A DNA stretch of 64,000 nt, taken from NCBI GenBank assembly GCA_002786025.1, contig NHNW01000008.1, positions 1 through 64,000 on the forward strand. Direction: 5' to 3'. Both the position numbers and the translations under genes were made by a program. Below, in pieces: positions 48,408 to 59,262 of the stretch. How positions within the stretch are numbered: position 1 is the first letter of the stretch; each line of letters starts with the position of its first letter. Below the pieces are notes generated by a model. That model worked only from the letters and a program-made list of their open reading frames with translations. It did no database searches and was not told where the DNA came from. This DNA comes from Zasmidium citrigriseum (Eukaryota > Ascomycota > Dothideomycetes > Mycosphaerellales > Mycosphaerellaceae).

Positions 48408-49521
48408 TCACAACGCGGAACCTGATAGCGTACGCGTCGCCCTTTCCAGCTCCCAAGCATTTCGAACGTCAGCAGGGAAAGTCTCAATCCAAAACAATAC
48501 GAACACTTACAGCTTGGACCCGACAAGCAAGCACTAGATCATGGTCCTTCAAGCCCTTCCATTCCGCCTCCGCTGCTCGATAGGCATCCGATCGACTCCC
48601 ACGGACCTCTTTGACGACCTCCATGCCTTTCTGCATCCACGTGACGACCAACTCTGCCATGGCAAAGATAGCCAGACCGTCGTACTTTCTGTCGATGTCA
48701 TCGATCTGCTGGAGCATACCGCGAGCAGCGGAGGTGTATGCGGAAGCAAGATCCATGCCTCTGAGTCCTTCGGCTTCGCGCAATCTAGCCTCGAGGAAAG
48801 CGTACGCCGTCTTCTGTTGCGTAGTCAACGGCATCTTGAGCTTCTGCAGCGGCAGCCCACGACGAACTCGATCATCCTCTGCTTGCTCGCGGCTGAGCTG
48901 CCCCAGCATGTCGAAGAATCGAGTATCGATCGGCTGACGGCCTTCCAAGCCAAAAGTCATCCCATTGAGAAGCTGCCGACGAGAATCGCTCAAGATCTGC
49001 TGCTCTGGTGGTAGACTGCAAGCCTGGCAGCCGCAAACGAAACCGTAGTAAACACGGGTGACAATCTGCCGATGCTTCTTGGCCAACGCCGCAAAATACG
49101 GAATATACGCAATCGAGACCTCCTCGCCCTTGGCAATGTGCTTGACAGCCACAACCTCCATACTATCATCTTCATGCGTGACGACTTCAGCATTCGGAAC
49201 GCAGGAATGGTTGATCAGAGATACCGAAAGGTACAGGCAGCTGCCGTCGTCCCCGCCGAAGACGTTGGCTTTGTAGATGCGGAAAATCTGGGATTTGTAC
49301 GGACGAGAGCCTTCGTGAAGGGCGAGGAAGCGGGTTTGGTCGGCTTTGCTGAGTTTGTTGAAGGCTTTGGTGACGTCTGCCTCGCCGATGGAGCACATGT
49401 CTTTCTTGATTCGGATTGCGACTGGGTCTTTCATGATTGCTGTGCCAGAGGGGATGTGCTTGGTGGCGAAGAGGCCTCTGCCTTTGCCGGGGGAGGCTTT
49501 GATGGTGTATGTGGGAGCCAT
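48408..49521 (-). CDS. SET-domain protein, SMYD-like
   Basis: Probable lysine methyltransferase. Exons 49521-48511 and 48449-48408; 350 residues. The second exon was added because a good donor GTAAGT lies at 48510, a CTGAC branch site and GGGAG acceptor follow, and the end becomes RVQALERATRTLSGSAL; without splicing the frame ends RVQAVSVRIVLD. The SET domain spans residues 5-130: GKGRGLFATKHIPSGTAI at the start, LINHSCVPNAEV (NHSC S-adenosylmethionine site), KGEEVSIAYIPYF, then CGCQACSLP as a post-SET-like Cys group. There is no MYND finger. Substrate unknown. Confidence 0.85.
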
Positions 49522-49804
49522 GTCGTCGATCGGTCGTCCACTAGGTGTAGATTGATGTGATTCTTGAATGTTGATTCAAGCTGTCAAGAAAGGGAGTTGA
49601 GGACAAACGATAGCAGCGATATGAGCAAACGCTGAAGCCCCTCAAAGGAGGGTGGGCCTCTCATGGGTAGCATGCAGGTATGCGTCCGCCATGTTCCTGT
49701 GTAACCGTCAATTTTGAGACGAGTAGCATTTCCATCTCGCAGCTACTCTTGTAGATGTTCGCTTTGTATACGCAGACATCAGATTGTACCGATCGAACTC
49801 ACGG

Positions 49805-51141
49805 CTAAGATATGGGCAATCCCAGAATCTTCAAAGCCCCCGTAAGATCCCCATCACTAATATTCAAAGCCCTCACAGCAGCAATATGCAAAGCACCCCG
49901 TCCAACCAACTTCCCCATCAGTGCCGGCCAAGGTGCAGGTCCAAAACTCACAGGATCACCCACAGCCCTCTCCTCAATCCCTAGCAACTCACTTCTCTTC
50001 GCCATGCCAAAAGCACTCGCGCCCATAGGCTGCACCCATTGGTAAGGATACGTCAAGCCGTCTTTGATGCCCGCGTCCCAGTACTCCCATCCGGCGACGC
50101 CTCCGAAGGAAGCGCCGTATGTTGTGCGCAGGGATTTCATAGTGGCTTGGTATTTGCTGATGTTGAACCAGCCGCTGCCGCCGTCGTTGGGGCTGTCGAG
50201 GACGCCGAGGGCGACGCGGCTGGCGGCGTAACCGTTTTTGATGATGGACTGGTAGCCGTTGGGGGTGCTGGCGTCGCCCCAGCCGTTGTAGAATTGAGCC
50301 TGTGATTATCAGTAATAAGATCTGTAGGTCAATTAGTTTACGTACGTTGAACCAGTTGATGAGCTTGCCATTAGGCTTATTGGATGCAATTGCTTGACCG
50401 TCTAAGGTCTTGTATGAGAAGCCTCCCAAGCCGTAGCCATTTGGCTGGAGTTCAGAGGCAACGGGGGCCATAGTCTGGATGAAGTTTGGTCCTGATTGAT
50501 GATGTTAGTCGTCGGAACTTCATTGCGTTCGATGAATGTTGAGACATACCGAAGTCTTTATTGAACCGCTTAAGCAAAGCCAACGGACAAGTATACGCAA
50601 CCCGCTCCTCGATATCCAAATTGACGCCATCCAACTTGTGATACTTCAATGAGTAATACAGCGGCTGGTAATATGACTCGTTCTGTGAGAGCATCAGGAA
50701 ATAGCCATCTCATAGAGACAGTTGCAGTTGACTTACAATGACAGTACTCCTCGCTCCACTGCAAAGTCTCGGATAACTCCCAGCAGCCGCTCCCCCAATC
50801 GACATCAAAACCTTCACACCACTCTGCTGCAACTGAGCCGCCTCCGACCACATGGTGTCCCACATGGAGTCGTTCAGATTGTTGTCATTGAGGGTAATGT
50901 CGCCTGGCTGAGCGTTGATGTGCAATGAGGCGAGGTGGAGGTGAGTGAGCTGTGTAGGGTTCTGAATCAGGGGCAGCATTGAGAATTGGCCGTTGGAGGT
51001 GTTTCTGAATGTTTGGACGTAGATCTGGTTTCGTGGGGGGTTGTAGGCGTCCGCTCGGGCTTCAAGGGCGGAGACATCGGCGGGGAGTGCTGCTGTCAAG
51101 CCTAGGAGTGAAAGGAGAGGGAGGATTGAATGAGGTATCAT
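49805..51141 (-). CDS. Secreted GH18 chitinase
   Basis: Hydrolyses chitin or chitooligosaccharides by substrate-assisted catalysis; secreted. Exons 51141-50737, 50682-50550, 50491-50346, 50299-49805; 392 residues. A signal peptide fills residues 1-19 (SILPLLSLLGLTAALPA). VLMSIGGAAAGSYP is the SxGG substrate motif. DGVNLDIEE is the catalytic DxxDxDxE loop with the Glu acid present. QFYNGWGD and GGVAGWEYWDAG fit the later barrel strands. There is no chitin-binding domain. The last 50 residues after the barrel are hydrophobic and Gly/Ala-rich. Confidence 0.9.
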
Positions 51142-51723
51142 CTTGATTGTAGGTGTAGATGTTGACAGAGAGTGGCAGAGGTACAGAGATGTAACTTACT
51201 GAGGTGTCGTTAAGACTTTAAACTCAGTTTCAGGACTAAAGCATGTGGCCCATCTCAGCGGCAAACAAACTCAGTGTGAAAGTGAAGAGTCAGATCTAGT
51301 CAAATCCATTTGTATCTGTGGCGGGCTGAAGAGTATTCGGCACGTTGTCGAAAGGGTCTTCGAGCTGCGAACCGCTCGCTTGTGTACGCCATATTCCTTC
51401 TCTGGGTCGAGCGAACCAGTGGAGGTAGCTGAGTCGACGGCCACTACTGCATCAATATTCTCCGGCACATGGCTCCGTACAGGTACATTCGCTTAGGTCT
51501 TGCCATGTGTGGATGATGTTTGTCAGTTCGGCTGGTGGTGTGGTCTCGAAAGAGCTGAGGTCGACGTGTGGCGTTGATCCAGAAGCGCTGTGCAGAAACT
51601 CTAATCCTGCACACATGTTAGAATGCCTCAGGCAATAGATTGATCCTTTTGGAATCTATTTCTCTTGAGAAGTCCAGGCAAAACTCACCTTCGATTGTTG
51701 TTCAATAGATGCTTCTGCGGTCT
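51142..51723. other. Intergenic, no supported gene
   Basis: Between the chitinase start and the transcription factor's 3' end. Two overlapping small frames (51245-51496 plus, 51271-51468 minus) share the stretch; neither has motifs. Confidence 0.4.
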
Positions 51724-53303
51724 TTAGCCCACCAACGAAGCAGCCAACATAACCAACCCTCCAAGCCCATCCATCCCCGAACACCACTCCTCCCAATTCG
51801 CGGGATCCCTATTCCCACCCAAAGCCGCACAAGGAGTCGACTTGCTCAAAGACAGCTCGTATCCGCTCCACTTGACTAGATCACCGTCTGCAGTCAAGCC
51901 AAAGACCGACTCGCCCATGAGATCTTTACTGCTCTCGAGATGCCACGAAAACTCGTCGCTAGACTCCCAGAGTTGTTTTCGCGCGGGCAGAGGAGCGAGG
52001 AGTAAATTGGAGGGGAGATCGCACATGGCAGCGGGCTCGAAGTAGGCGAGGAGGTCGATGATGCGATAGACAACGCAGAGTCTGTCCTAGGTTAGCAAGG
52101 ACCTGAATGCGCTAAGAGGGAGGCAGTCACCTGTTCACGGATTCTTTGATGACCCAATCCTGCCACAGCGAGTGGAGCTCAGTTTGATGTCCGGCCTGGG
52201 GGTCAGCATAGCGCCAGTAGCAGTTGAACTGGTGAGCAATCGCCTGTCATACTCAGTCAGAAGCTGTAAGAGAGGACCTAAGAATGGATTCCTGCTCACC
52301 GTCACCGCAGCCAGCAGCAGGGCGTCAAAGTCATTATCGTCCGTCTGGCCTTCATCCAATCTAACAAAGATGTAGATCGAAAGTGCTTGTAGAGCAGCCA
52401 GCAACTCCAACCTCGTCATCGCTGTGTACTGCCAACAAGTCATTATCGTTGGCACAATTTGAAAGGCATTGAAAGGCTCATACCTCAACAAGCAGACGCT
52501 CACATTCCAGGCGAACGTTCTTCCAAAACAGTTTTCTACTACTTTGGACGCCGCCATTGATCATGCGCATCAGGCTCATGCAGTTCGCCATAGGCTCCAT
52601 CCGACCACTCACAAGATTCGATGATGCCAGAACGGGGTGAATGAAAGGAGGCAACTCATGGTTATGCTGCATCATTCGAAGGTAGGACTTCAATGTATGT
52701 ACCATCAGTTGGGTGGTCCGCTGAGATCTTTTGTCCGGCTTCGTTCGTGCGAGGATGGATCGAACGTTTCCAGAGGGTACGGCTGGTATGGGTGTCTGCT
52801 GCATCATTTGCTCGTTGACGAAGTCGCTGAAAGCAATGTCGAGGTCATTCCAGTCGAATTGGTCGACTCCTCCAAGATCCAGAAAGCTTTGACGCTTGTT
52901 CAGACTTAAGTCAACGCCATGAACGGTGCCTTGAGCATCATTGCTGTTCGTTTTGGTCTCTATCAAGTCAGGCGAGGTGGCTTGTCGTTCGGGATTGTTG
53001 GAAAGTCTGGTCGCTTCCACCGGATAGGAGCACGTCAGGCCCTTCTGAGCACACAAAGAACATTCGGGCCGTCGACTGTCACATCGAGTCTTCCTCTTGA
53101 CACAAGTTGCACACGACCGGGCTCTTGGAAGGACCTTCCGGCCCAGCTTCCGAGACCGACAGTAGTAATCGTGCCTCTTGAGTGTAGATGCTACTTGTGT
53201 GTCAGCGACAAGTAGTCCTTGATCGTGGGTGGTCATACTTGCCCTTGTCGAACGGCTTGTTACAATGCTCGCACCGCAATACTGTCTGTTGATCTTGACC
53301 CAT
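51724..53303 (-). CDS. Transcription factor with C2H2 finger and Zn2Cys6 cluster
   Basis: Fungal regulator with two different zinc modules. Exons 53303-53243, 53193-52484, 52428-52300, 52195-52131, 52081-51724; 440 residues. The C2H2 finger CEHCNKPF...RHDYYC is split by intron 1, which has a GC donor (GCAAGT) and AG acceptor. Zn2Cys6 follows at about residues 46-75: CATCVKRKTRCDSRRPECSLCAQKGLTC. The rest is the fungal-specific regulatory domain: QLMVHTLKSYLRMM, PPFIHPVL, CMSLMRM, and the conserved HQTELHSLWQDWVIKESVNRLCVVYRIIDL. Intron 3 (52196-52299) is the least certain. Target genes unknown; the neighbouring SDR is divergent at 370 bp. Confidence 0.85.
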
Positions 53304-53673
53304 TTCAATTTTGTCCGTGGAATGGAAATGTCGAAGATGCAAGCGCATATAGAGGAAGTCTGTCATTTGTCAGCGGTCTTCGCCGGCTCAAGCGTCATCG
53401 CAGCTCTTTGTCGGACGGAACATTTTGAACTCCTGCAGATGCAGCTCGGATTCGGATAGCGTTCAACTACACGGAATACTTTGAACACTCCTTGCAAAGC
53501 TGCGATTACCAAGGCGAGAATGACGAATGCCGGTTGTATCGCGGTCGATCGATGTTCGCAACCCGCTTGCTGTAGACCTATAAAGGTGAGTTGTTCCTGC
53601 TCCAGTAGTGCTAACATCGAAGAGAAATCAAAGCGAGACAAGCACTTCAACGCCCATACCTTCTCATTTCAAA
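53304..53673. promoter_or_regulatory. Intergenic between divergent transcription factor and SDR
   Basis: 370 bp between two start codons. TATAAAGG near 53579, about 95 bp before the SDR ATG, is a TATA-like element. Control of the SDR by the factor is possible from position only. Confidence 0.4.
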
Positions 53674-54683
53674 ATGGCGGCACCATTTCCTTCCCCGACG
53701 AAGACGTGGCATTCGAACACCTACCCGACCCTCTCTCCTACTCGCCCAGAGCTGTCGGCCAAAGGCAAATCGATCGTGATTACTGGAGGTGGAACCGGAA
53801 TCGGACAGGCCACGGCTCGCGCCTTCGCCGAAGCAGGAGCGTCCCGAATTGCACTTCTCGGCAGGAGGGAGCAGCCTTTGCAAGGGTCGAAGGCTTCCAT
53901 TGAGAAACAATCCCCAGGGGTCGACATCTTCATCGCCTCCACGAACATCACGAACAAGAGCCAGGTAGACGCAGCCTTCAAGAACTTCGCAGGAAACGGA
54001 AAGATCGATGTCGTCGTCAGTGCCGCGGCCATGACGGGACCTCATGAATCTGTTGAAGATGCCGACGAAGTGAACTTCGTGGGAGCCATTCACGATAACA
54101 TCCAGTCTTCACTGTTCGTTGCCCAGGCGTTTCTTCGGCATGCAGCTCCAAAAGCAGTCGCCATTGAGGTGAATTCGTCTGCCGCGCATCATAACTTTTC
54201 CGAGAAGTTGGCGTCATACAGCATTGCCAAGTTCGCAGTCTTCCGTCTCTGGGACAGTCTGGCGTTTGCGCATCCGGAGATCAGCGTGTTCCATACCCAG
54301 CCCGGAGGTACGTTGCCCTTTCCAATTCCATGGAGAGGTCGCTGACAGTCACAGTGGTGGACACAGATATGAACCGCGGGGTCGGCGGAGTAGCTGCAGC
54401 GGGCTTTGAGGATCATGGTCAGTACAGTCTTACATTGGGTGATGGCACAGGTCGCTGATGAACGGCAGTCTCATTGCCAGGTACTTTCCATCTTTGGCTG
54501 GCAAGCCCAGAAGCACATTTTCTGAAGGGCAAATTCTTGTGGTCCAACTGGGATGTCGATGAGCTCAAGGCGAGATCCAAGGAGATCGAGTCGGGTAGGG
54601 AGTTCAATATTGATCTGGTTGGATGGCCTTGGGGCGAGAGCGGTTACAAGAGGTCGTGGAACTTTGAAGGGAAGTCGAAGTAG
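53674..54683 (+). CDS. Short-chain dehydrogenase/reductase, paralogue of the 28-kb SDR
   Basis: Exons 53674-54307, 54355-54417 and 54469-54683; 303 residues. The lead KTWHSNTYPTLSPTRPELSA is nearly that of the SDR at 28228. SIVITGGGTGIGQATARAFAEAGA binds NAD(P). The usual NNAG is replaced by VSAAAMTG. Catalytic Ser is in VNSSAAHHN and Tyr/Lys in YSIAK. HTQPGGVVDTDM is followed by FLWSNWDVDEL and NIDLVGWPWGE. The first intron lies at nearly the same place as in the paralogue (after HPG / QPG). Substrate unknown. Confidence 0.88.
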
Positions 54684-55316
54684 AACGCTGTCTTCATCGA
54701 GGCGGCGGGATAGTGCATGCGTCCTTTCAATAGTACATGAATGTTGATGATGGAAATGATAGAATGGATGGGTTGTGTTAGAAGAAAAAGATCCATCGAC
54801 GCGTTGTTGTTGCCGCTCCAGAAGCAAGGGCGGTACAGGCTGTCACGTTGGTCTGAATTGTACGCACAAGCTCAGAACATTCACTTGGCACCAAGACGTG
54901 CACCTCTCGGCCACTCATCAAGGTTCTCCACCACTCCATCTCGCATGCAAACATCGCCATCGGATCACAGCACGTGGGATGTCGCCTTGTACTGAGCTTC
55001 CTCATGTGGCCATGCCTCCGGCCGGCCAAGGAGAGACTATTTTCTTGAACATGCTTCCTCCTTGAGGTTTGCCTCGCACTTCATCTCGTTCTCACAGAGT
55101 CTCTCTTGGATGCCCAAGAGAAGACGCTGGGCAATATGGATTTCTGTCCACATCTTAGGCACTATGGCTCGCGAGAGTCCTTTCGGCAAGCAGCATCCGT
55201 CCTGGAAGCGAATCCTGCAAATTGATGCCGCAAAATGGGCAATATAAAAGGTTTTCGAAGGGCCTACAGCCCCGGTTTCCCTCCGTCCTCAGTTTCATCA
55301 ATCTCCCACCTTCAAC
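54684..55316. other. Intergenic, alkaline phosphatase promoter
   Basis: No gene seen. GCACGTGGG at 54970-54978 contains CACGTG, a core that fungal Pho4/Nuc-1-type factors bind in phosphate-starvation promoters. It lies about 345 bp upstream of the phosphatase start. ATATAAAAGG near 55241 is a TATA box 75 bp upstream of the ATG. Confidence 0.5.
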
Positions 55317-56879
55317 ATGCGAGGCAATAGGTTCCTCCTCTGGGCCTTTGCTCACACAGTGTTGGGAGCAATTCGACCCAAGAACTTCATCATGGTTGTC
55401 CCAGATGGCATGGCACCTGCATCTCAGACCCTGGTCAGGACGTATCTTTCAATGTTGAACGGTGGCTCGCCTGACTCACCGAACATCGATGCTATGCCCA
55501 TCGACGAGACGGTAAAGAGAGCTCGACAATTCATCTCTCGGTCACAGCTGACCTTGTTATCGTAGCCCATGGGCAACACCCGAACACATTCGAGCAACAA
55601 CCTGGTAACAGACTCTGCCGCCGCTGGAACTGCCCTTGCTTGCGGCTACAAGACCAACAATGGTGCCCTTGGAGTTACTCCAGATGGCCAGGCTGTGGGC
55701 TCCATTCTTGAAGCGGCGAAGATGAAGGGTTATCTGACCGCTCTTGTGGTTACGAGTATCATCAACCATGCGACGCCAGCTGGTGAGATCGAATTGCTGC
55801 AATCAAAGACTTTCGTACGAAGATGCTAACGTCTTGTCACAGCTTACTCCTCCCATTCCATCAGCCGCAACGCCCTGCCTCAAATCGCCGAGCAGCAAAT
55901 CGGCTACAGCCATCCCCTGAACCAAAGCGTCGACATCCTTCTCGGTGGAGGCCGCTGCTACTTCAAGCCCCAATCAGACGGAGACTCATGCCGCGAAGAC
56001 GACATCGATCTCTTCAGTCACGCCAAGAACAAAGGCTACTACGTCGCCCAAAACCGCTCCAGCTTCGACGACCTCTCCAAAGGCCGCGGTAGGATCAACC
56101 TCCCCTACGCCGGCCTCTTCAACGACGGCGACCTCAGCTACGAAGTCGATCGCCAACAACAGCCAGAAGCTGAGCGAGAGCCCTCCCTCTCCGACATGAC
56201 CGAAACAGCTCTACACTCCCTTGACCGCGCGACGCAGTGCAGAGGCCGTCACTGCAGAAATCGAAACAACAAAGGCTATTTCCTCATGATCGAAGCCTCC
56301 AGAATCGATCATGCGTCCCACGCTCACGATGCCGCTGCTCATCTTCACGATGTCATGGAGTACAACAATGTAATGGAGATGCTAATGAAGTGGATCGACG
56401 CCCACCCAGATACTGCAATGCTCTCCGTAGCGGACCACGAAACGGGCGGAATGACATTGCCAGGCGGCTACGATCCCCGTGTATTGCAGACTCCAAAACA
56501 CTCTATTGAGTACCTCTCGACTCAGTGGGAGGAATCCGACCAAAGCGAGACCTACCTCCGCAGCACCATCCTCCCCGCCTACGGACTCTCAGAAGCCTCT
56601 GATGCAGAAGTCCAGACCATCATGGAGGACTTTTCAGCTGGGTTAGCAGACGCTCTGAGTGCGAGAACTGGGATCGAATGGTCGACAGGTGGCCATTCTG
56701 GTGTCGACACGACATTGTATGGTTACGCCGCGGGGAGAATGGGCGGGCAGTTGAAAGCTGACATGGCTGGCGGGTATGACAATACCGAGATTCCGAGGTA
56801 TATCGAGCAGGCGCTTGGCGTCAGTATGGATCTTGTGACGAGGGAGTTGAGGGCGAAGGGGACGGGGTGGATTCCTTGA
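55317..56879 (+). CDS. Alkaline phosphatase
   Basis: Phosphomonoesterase of the PhoA superfamily with two zinc and one magnesium ion. Exons 55317-55511, 55566-55782, 55843-56879; 482 residues. The N-terminal hydrophobic stretch (FLLWAFAHTVLGA) suggests entry to the secretory pathway, to the vacuole or outside. Metal and active-site blocks: IMVVPDGMAP (Asp ligand), NNLVTDSAAAGTALACG (nucleophilic Ser after Asp), INHATPA, MIEASRIDHASHAHD, SVADHETGG and STGGHSGVDTTLYGYA. YEVDRQQQPEAEREPSLSDM is the usual family linker. A TATA box and a CACGTG core upstream fit phosphate control, which is inference. Confidence 0.93.
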
Positions 56880-56950
56880 GAGCTAACAGAGAAAAGTCAA
56901 AAAAATGAAAGGAAAGCGTCGTCCGAGATAAGTCAGTAGCAAAAAGAGAT

Positions 56951-57105
56951 TGCCGACCCCAAGAATCGAATTTGGATCTCTCTCTTGTTCTCAGTCCCAT
57001 GTTCTCAGTCCAGGTACCTGAAGCAATTTCTCGCCGCAAGTTCTCCGTGTTCTAAGCAGGTCCTGGTCAATCGAAGAGAGTGTGCTACCGTTGCACCAGA
57101 TCAGC
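56951..57105 (-). tRNA. tRNA-like gene with long intron, anticodon uncertain
   Basis: On minus the acceptor GCTGATC pairs with GGTCGGC (two G-T wobbles). A D-arm GTGC-AACGGTA-GCAC follows, then anticodon-stem half CTCTC with loop start TTCGA. After about 80 nt come the partner GAGAG, variable bases AGAT, a T-arm CCAAA-TTCGATT-CTTGG and discriminator A. A T5 run lies a few bases downstream, as a Pol III terminator. The loop suggests anticodon CGA (Ser), but Ser tRNAs need a long variable arm. Position 53:61 is an A-C mismatch that weakens the B box. The presumed intron contains a 13-bp near-direct repeat (GGACTGAGAACAT / GGACTGAGAACAA). It may be a divergent tRNA or a pseudogene. Confidence 0.45.
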
Positions 57106-57221
57106 TTGGAAGGTGGAAGTTTGCAATTCAATATGGAGGCTAGATGGAGTGATGGAGGGCATGTGATAGATGTTGATGTGAATGGCATGGACTCGTGCCT
57201 TCCTCAGTTACGGATCAGTTG

Positions 57222-57272
57222 GCTCCCTCCTTCCTTCCTTCCTTTCTTCCTTCCTTCCTTCCTCCCTTCTTT
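57222..57272. repeat. (CCTT)n pyrimidine microsatellite
   Basis: Imperfect tetranucleotide run on plus, followed by CTTTCTCAACATCATC. It is placed like a pyrimidine tract of a plus-strand promoter, which suggests a transcript starting near 57.3 kb. Confidence 0.7.
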
Positions 57273-57469
57273 CTCAACATCATCGTCACTTCATAATCGT
57301 CTTCACACCAACACCTTCCAAGTTGTCTCTCGCTACCGTAACACCAATTCGTGATTACCACACATCACCACCACGAGCACGGCTGGTAAGCCACGCTGAG
57401 ACAAGGGCTCCATTGAGACTGATCTTCTGTCCGTACCCTTGACTCAACCTTTGGCCGCTGACATCTAAC

Positions 57470-58531
57470 ATGTCACAGGCCTCAAACTCGACCAGTCCGT
57501 CGCTGCTGTACTCACGTGGCAAGCGACGGTCAGGCGCATGTCGGCTGCGACATGACGCACAAGAGGACCGTTCGCCTGCGGCGCGGCAACAGTGCTTGGA
57601 ATCAACGACATCCGCACCAACTCCAGACAATACCAGCCTGGTGGCACTCGAGCGACGTTCCTTCTCCAGCTCTACGGCGAAGACCCAGACGATTGGACGC
57701 GGAACACTTCGAGAAAGACAATCGCAAGGCCGCGGCAAGCAAGCTTCGCACCAGGCACGTCAAACCTATGGTACGGGCTTTCCTTTGGGCAGCCAAGTTC
57801 ATTCGACAGCTTCATGTCGGTGTTGCCCTCCTGCTGGTAATGGCGTTTCTCTTCATCTTCGCTTGCGCTGTGTTCGAGGAGATTCGAGTGAGCTGCGGCT
57901 TCATCTTTCAAGGACAGGGACAGGGCGGTTCACACGGAGGGAGTATGGAGGTCTCCGAGTGGGAGGAGTCCTACCTCGATTACAAGCTCGGCAAGAGGAA
58001 GGTCAGGGCTGTGCGGCGACCCGTGAAGCAGGCCGTGAAGCAGCTCCAATCTTTGAAGTGCATGGGCCCATTGTTGAGTGAAAGAAGCCCCAGGGTTCCA
58101 GGAGTTCTGCCTCGATTACAAGCTCGACAAGAAGAAGGTCAAGGCTGTGAAGCAGGCCGTGAAGCAGGCCGTGAAGCAGGCCATGAAGCAGCTCGCCATC
58201 TTTCAACTAGATGCGTACGTTGCTGTTCGCGAAGACTTCAGAGTGAGGGGAGTTCTACCTCGATTACAGGCTCGGCAAAAAGAAGGTCAAGGGTGTAATG
58301 CATGCCGTGAAGCAGCTCCCCAATCTCCAGAGCACGAATGCTAGCTACCGGCCTTGGACGATCCAGGAGATCGACCGCAGCCGCGCAGTCTTCCTCGTCT
58401 TCCTCGACGGCCAGCTCACGAAGATCGACGACTGCTACTGCGCCCAAGAGCGGGAAGCAGAGAGACGCAGCGGAAGCAAGTCCGGACTCTCGCAAGAGGA
58501 CTCGTTGAGATCAAGGAGGATCCTCTCGTGA
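57470..58531 (+). CDS. Doubtful gene with out-of-frame LDYKLGKKKVKAVKQ repeats
   Basis: A promoter-like pyrimidine tract precedes this stretch and its coding bias is like real genes, but no single frame spans it. One frame (57516-58298) holds a membrane segment (VGVALLLVMAFLFIFACAVF) and the first repeat ESYLDYKLGKRKVRAV. The second repeat (58078 onwards) and the third (58250 onwards, running to a stop at 58529-58531 with VFLVFLDGQLTKIDDCYC) lie in the other two frames. Small introns could join them, but I found no GT-AG set that restores frame. It is either an intron-rich unknown gene or a decayed one. No homologue recognised. Confidence 0.3.
57953..58335. repeat. Three degenerate tandem repeats of 136-148 bp
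   Basis: The anchor CTCGATTACAAGCTCG occurs at 57975, at 58111 and, with one change, at 58259. Each is followed by AAGGTCA(G/A)G and GTGAAGCAGGCC-type reiterations of 12 bp. Spacings of 136 and 148 bp are both one more than a multiple of three. Confidence 0.85.
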
Positions 58532-59262
58532 GGCAAGACTAGACAGTGGATAGGGTGTTTTCGGCGATAGCTTGGTCTTGCCATTAATGTCGAAAGGTTC
58601 CAAGTTCCATTCATGTGAAAGTCAGGCCGTGAAGTGAAGTTGTCAGCGCCGAGTGGGGCCAATTGTTTGACGAATCCCTGCCGCGACGCGATGAGAGATG
58701 AGACCTGGGCAGGGCCGAGGTCAGGGTCTGAGACTTTGCTGTGAGAGTGCCTGCTTGGCCTGAATCATTTCGCCCACGACGCGTTGCCAGACGTGTTTCG
58801 TCGGCTTTTGATGTTGTAGTAGAGTCAAGATTCACTTCACCGCCCGGTGTCAGGCCCGCCATCAAAGTTGATTCGTTGTTCTGGCCAATCTAAGCTTTTC
58901 GCTTGGGCCCATCTGAACGAACAGGCCGCCGAAGCCGCATGACGCCAGAAGCCAGACCACACTCTGCTTGATCTCTTCGCACACACTTTGTCTGCTCCAC
59001 ACGCGACCACCACACAGCAGACCGCACTTCCACCATCGCCCAGCACCCTCACCGTCCCGCCGCCCTCTACTCGTGCTGACCGTCGCCCTCGGCGCGTGCA
59101 TGAGAGCTTCCGCCAGCGCGCCCGCCGCCCGTTGCTAGCCCGACCGCGCTCTCAACTCACTCCGCATCCTGTCCAGGCGCCGCGACACCCCCACTTTTTC
59201 ACACCCTCCGACCTCACCTCCTCCGCCCTCTGCCTGCACCACCGTGGCCAGTACAAGCAATC
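58532..59262. other. Intergenic, long C-rich 5' region of the PP2C gene
   Basis: No gene seen. From about 58.98 kb the sequence is rich in C and in CACC/CGCC, as expected of a long fungal promoter and 5' UTR. Confidence 0.4.

Noticed and set aside
57592..57840. Alternative first exon (GINDIRTNSRQYQPGG frame) for the repeat locus
   Set aside because: Plausible residues but no junction joins it in frame to the repeats; left within the doubtful gene call.
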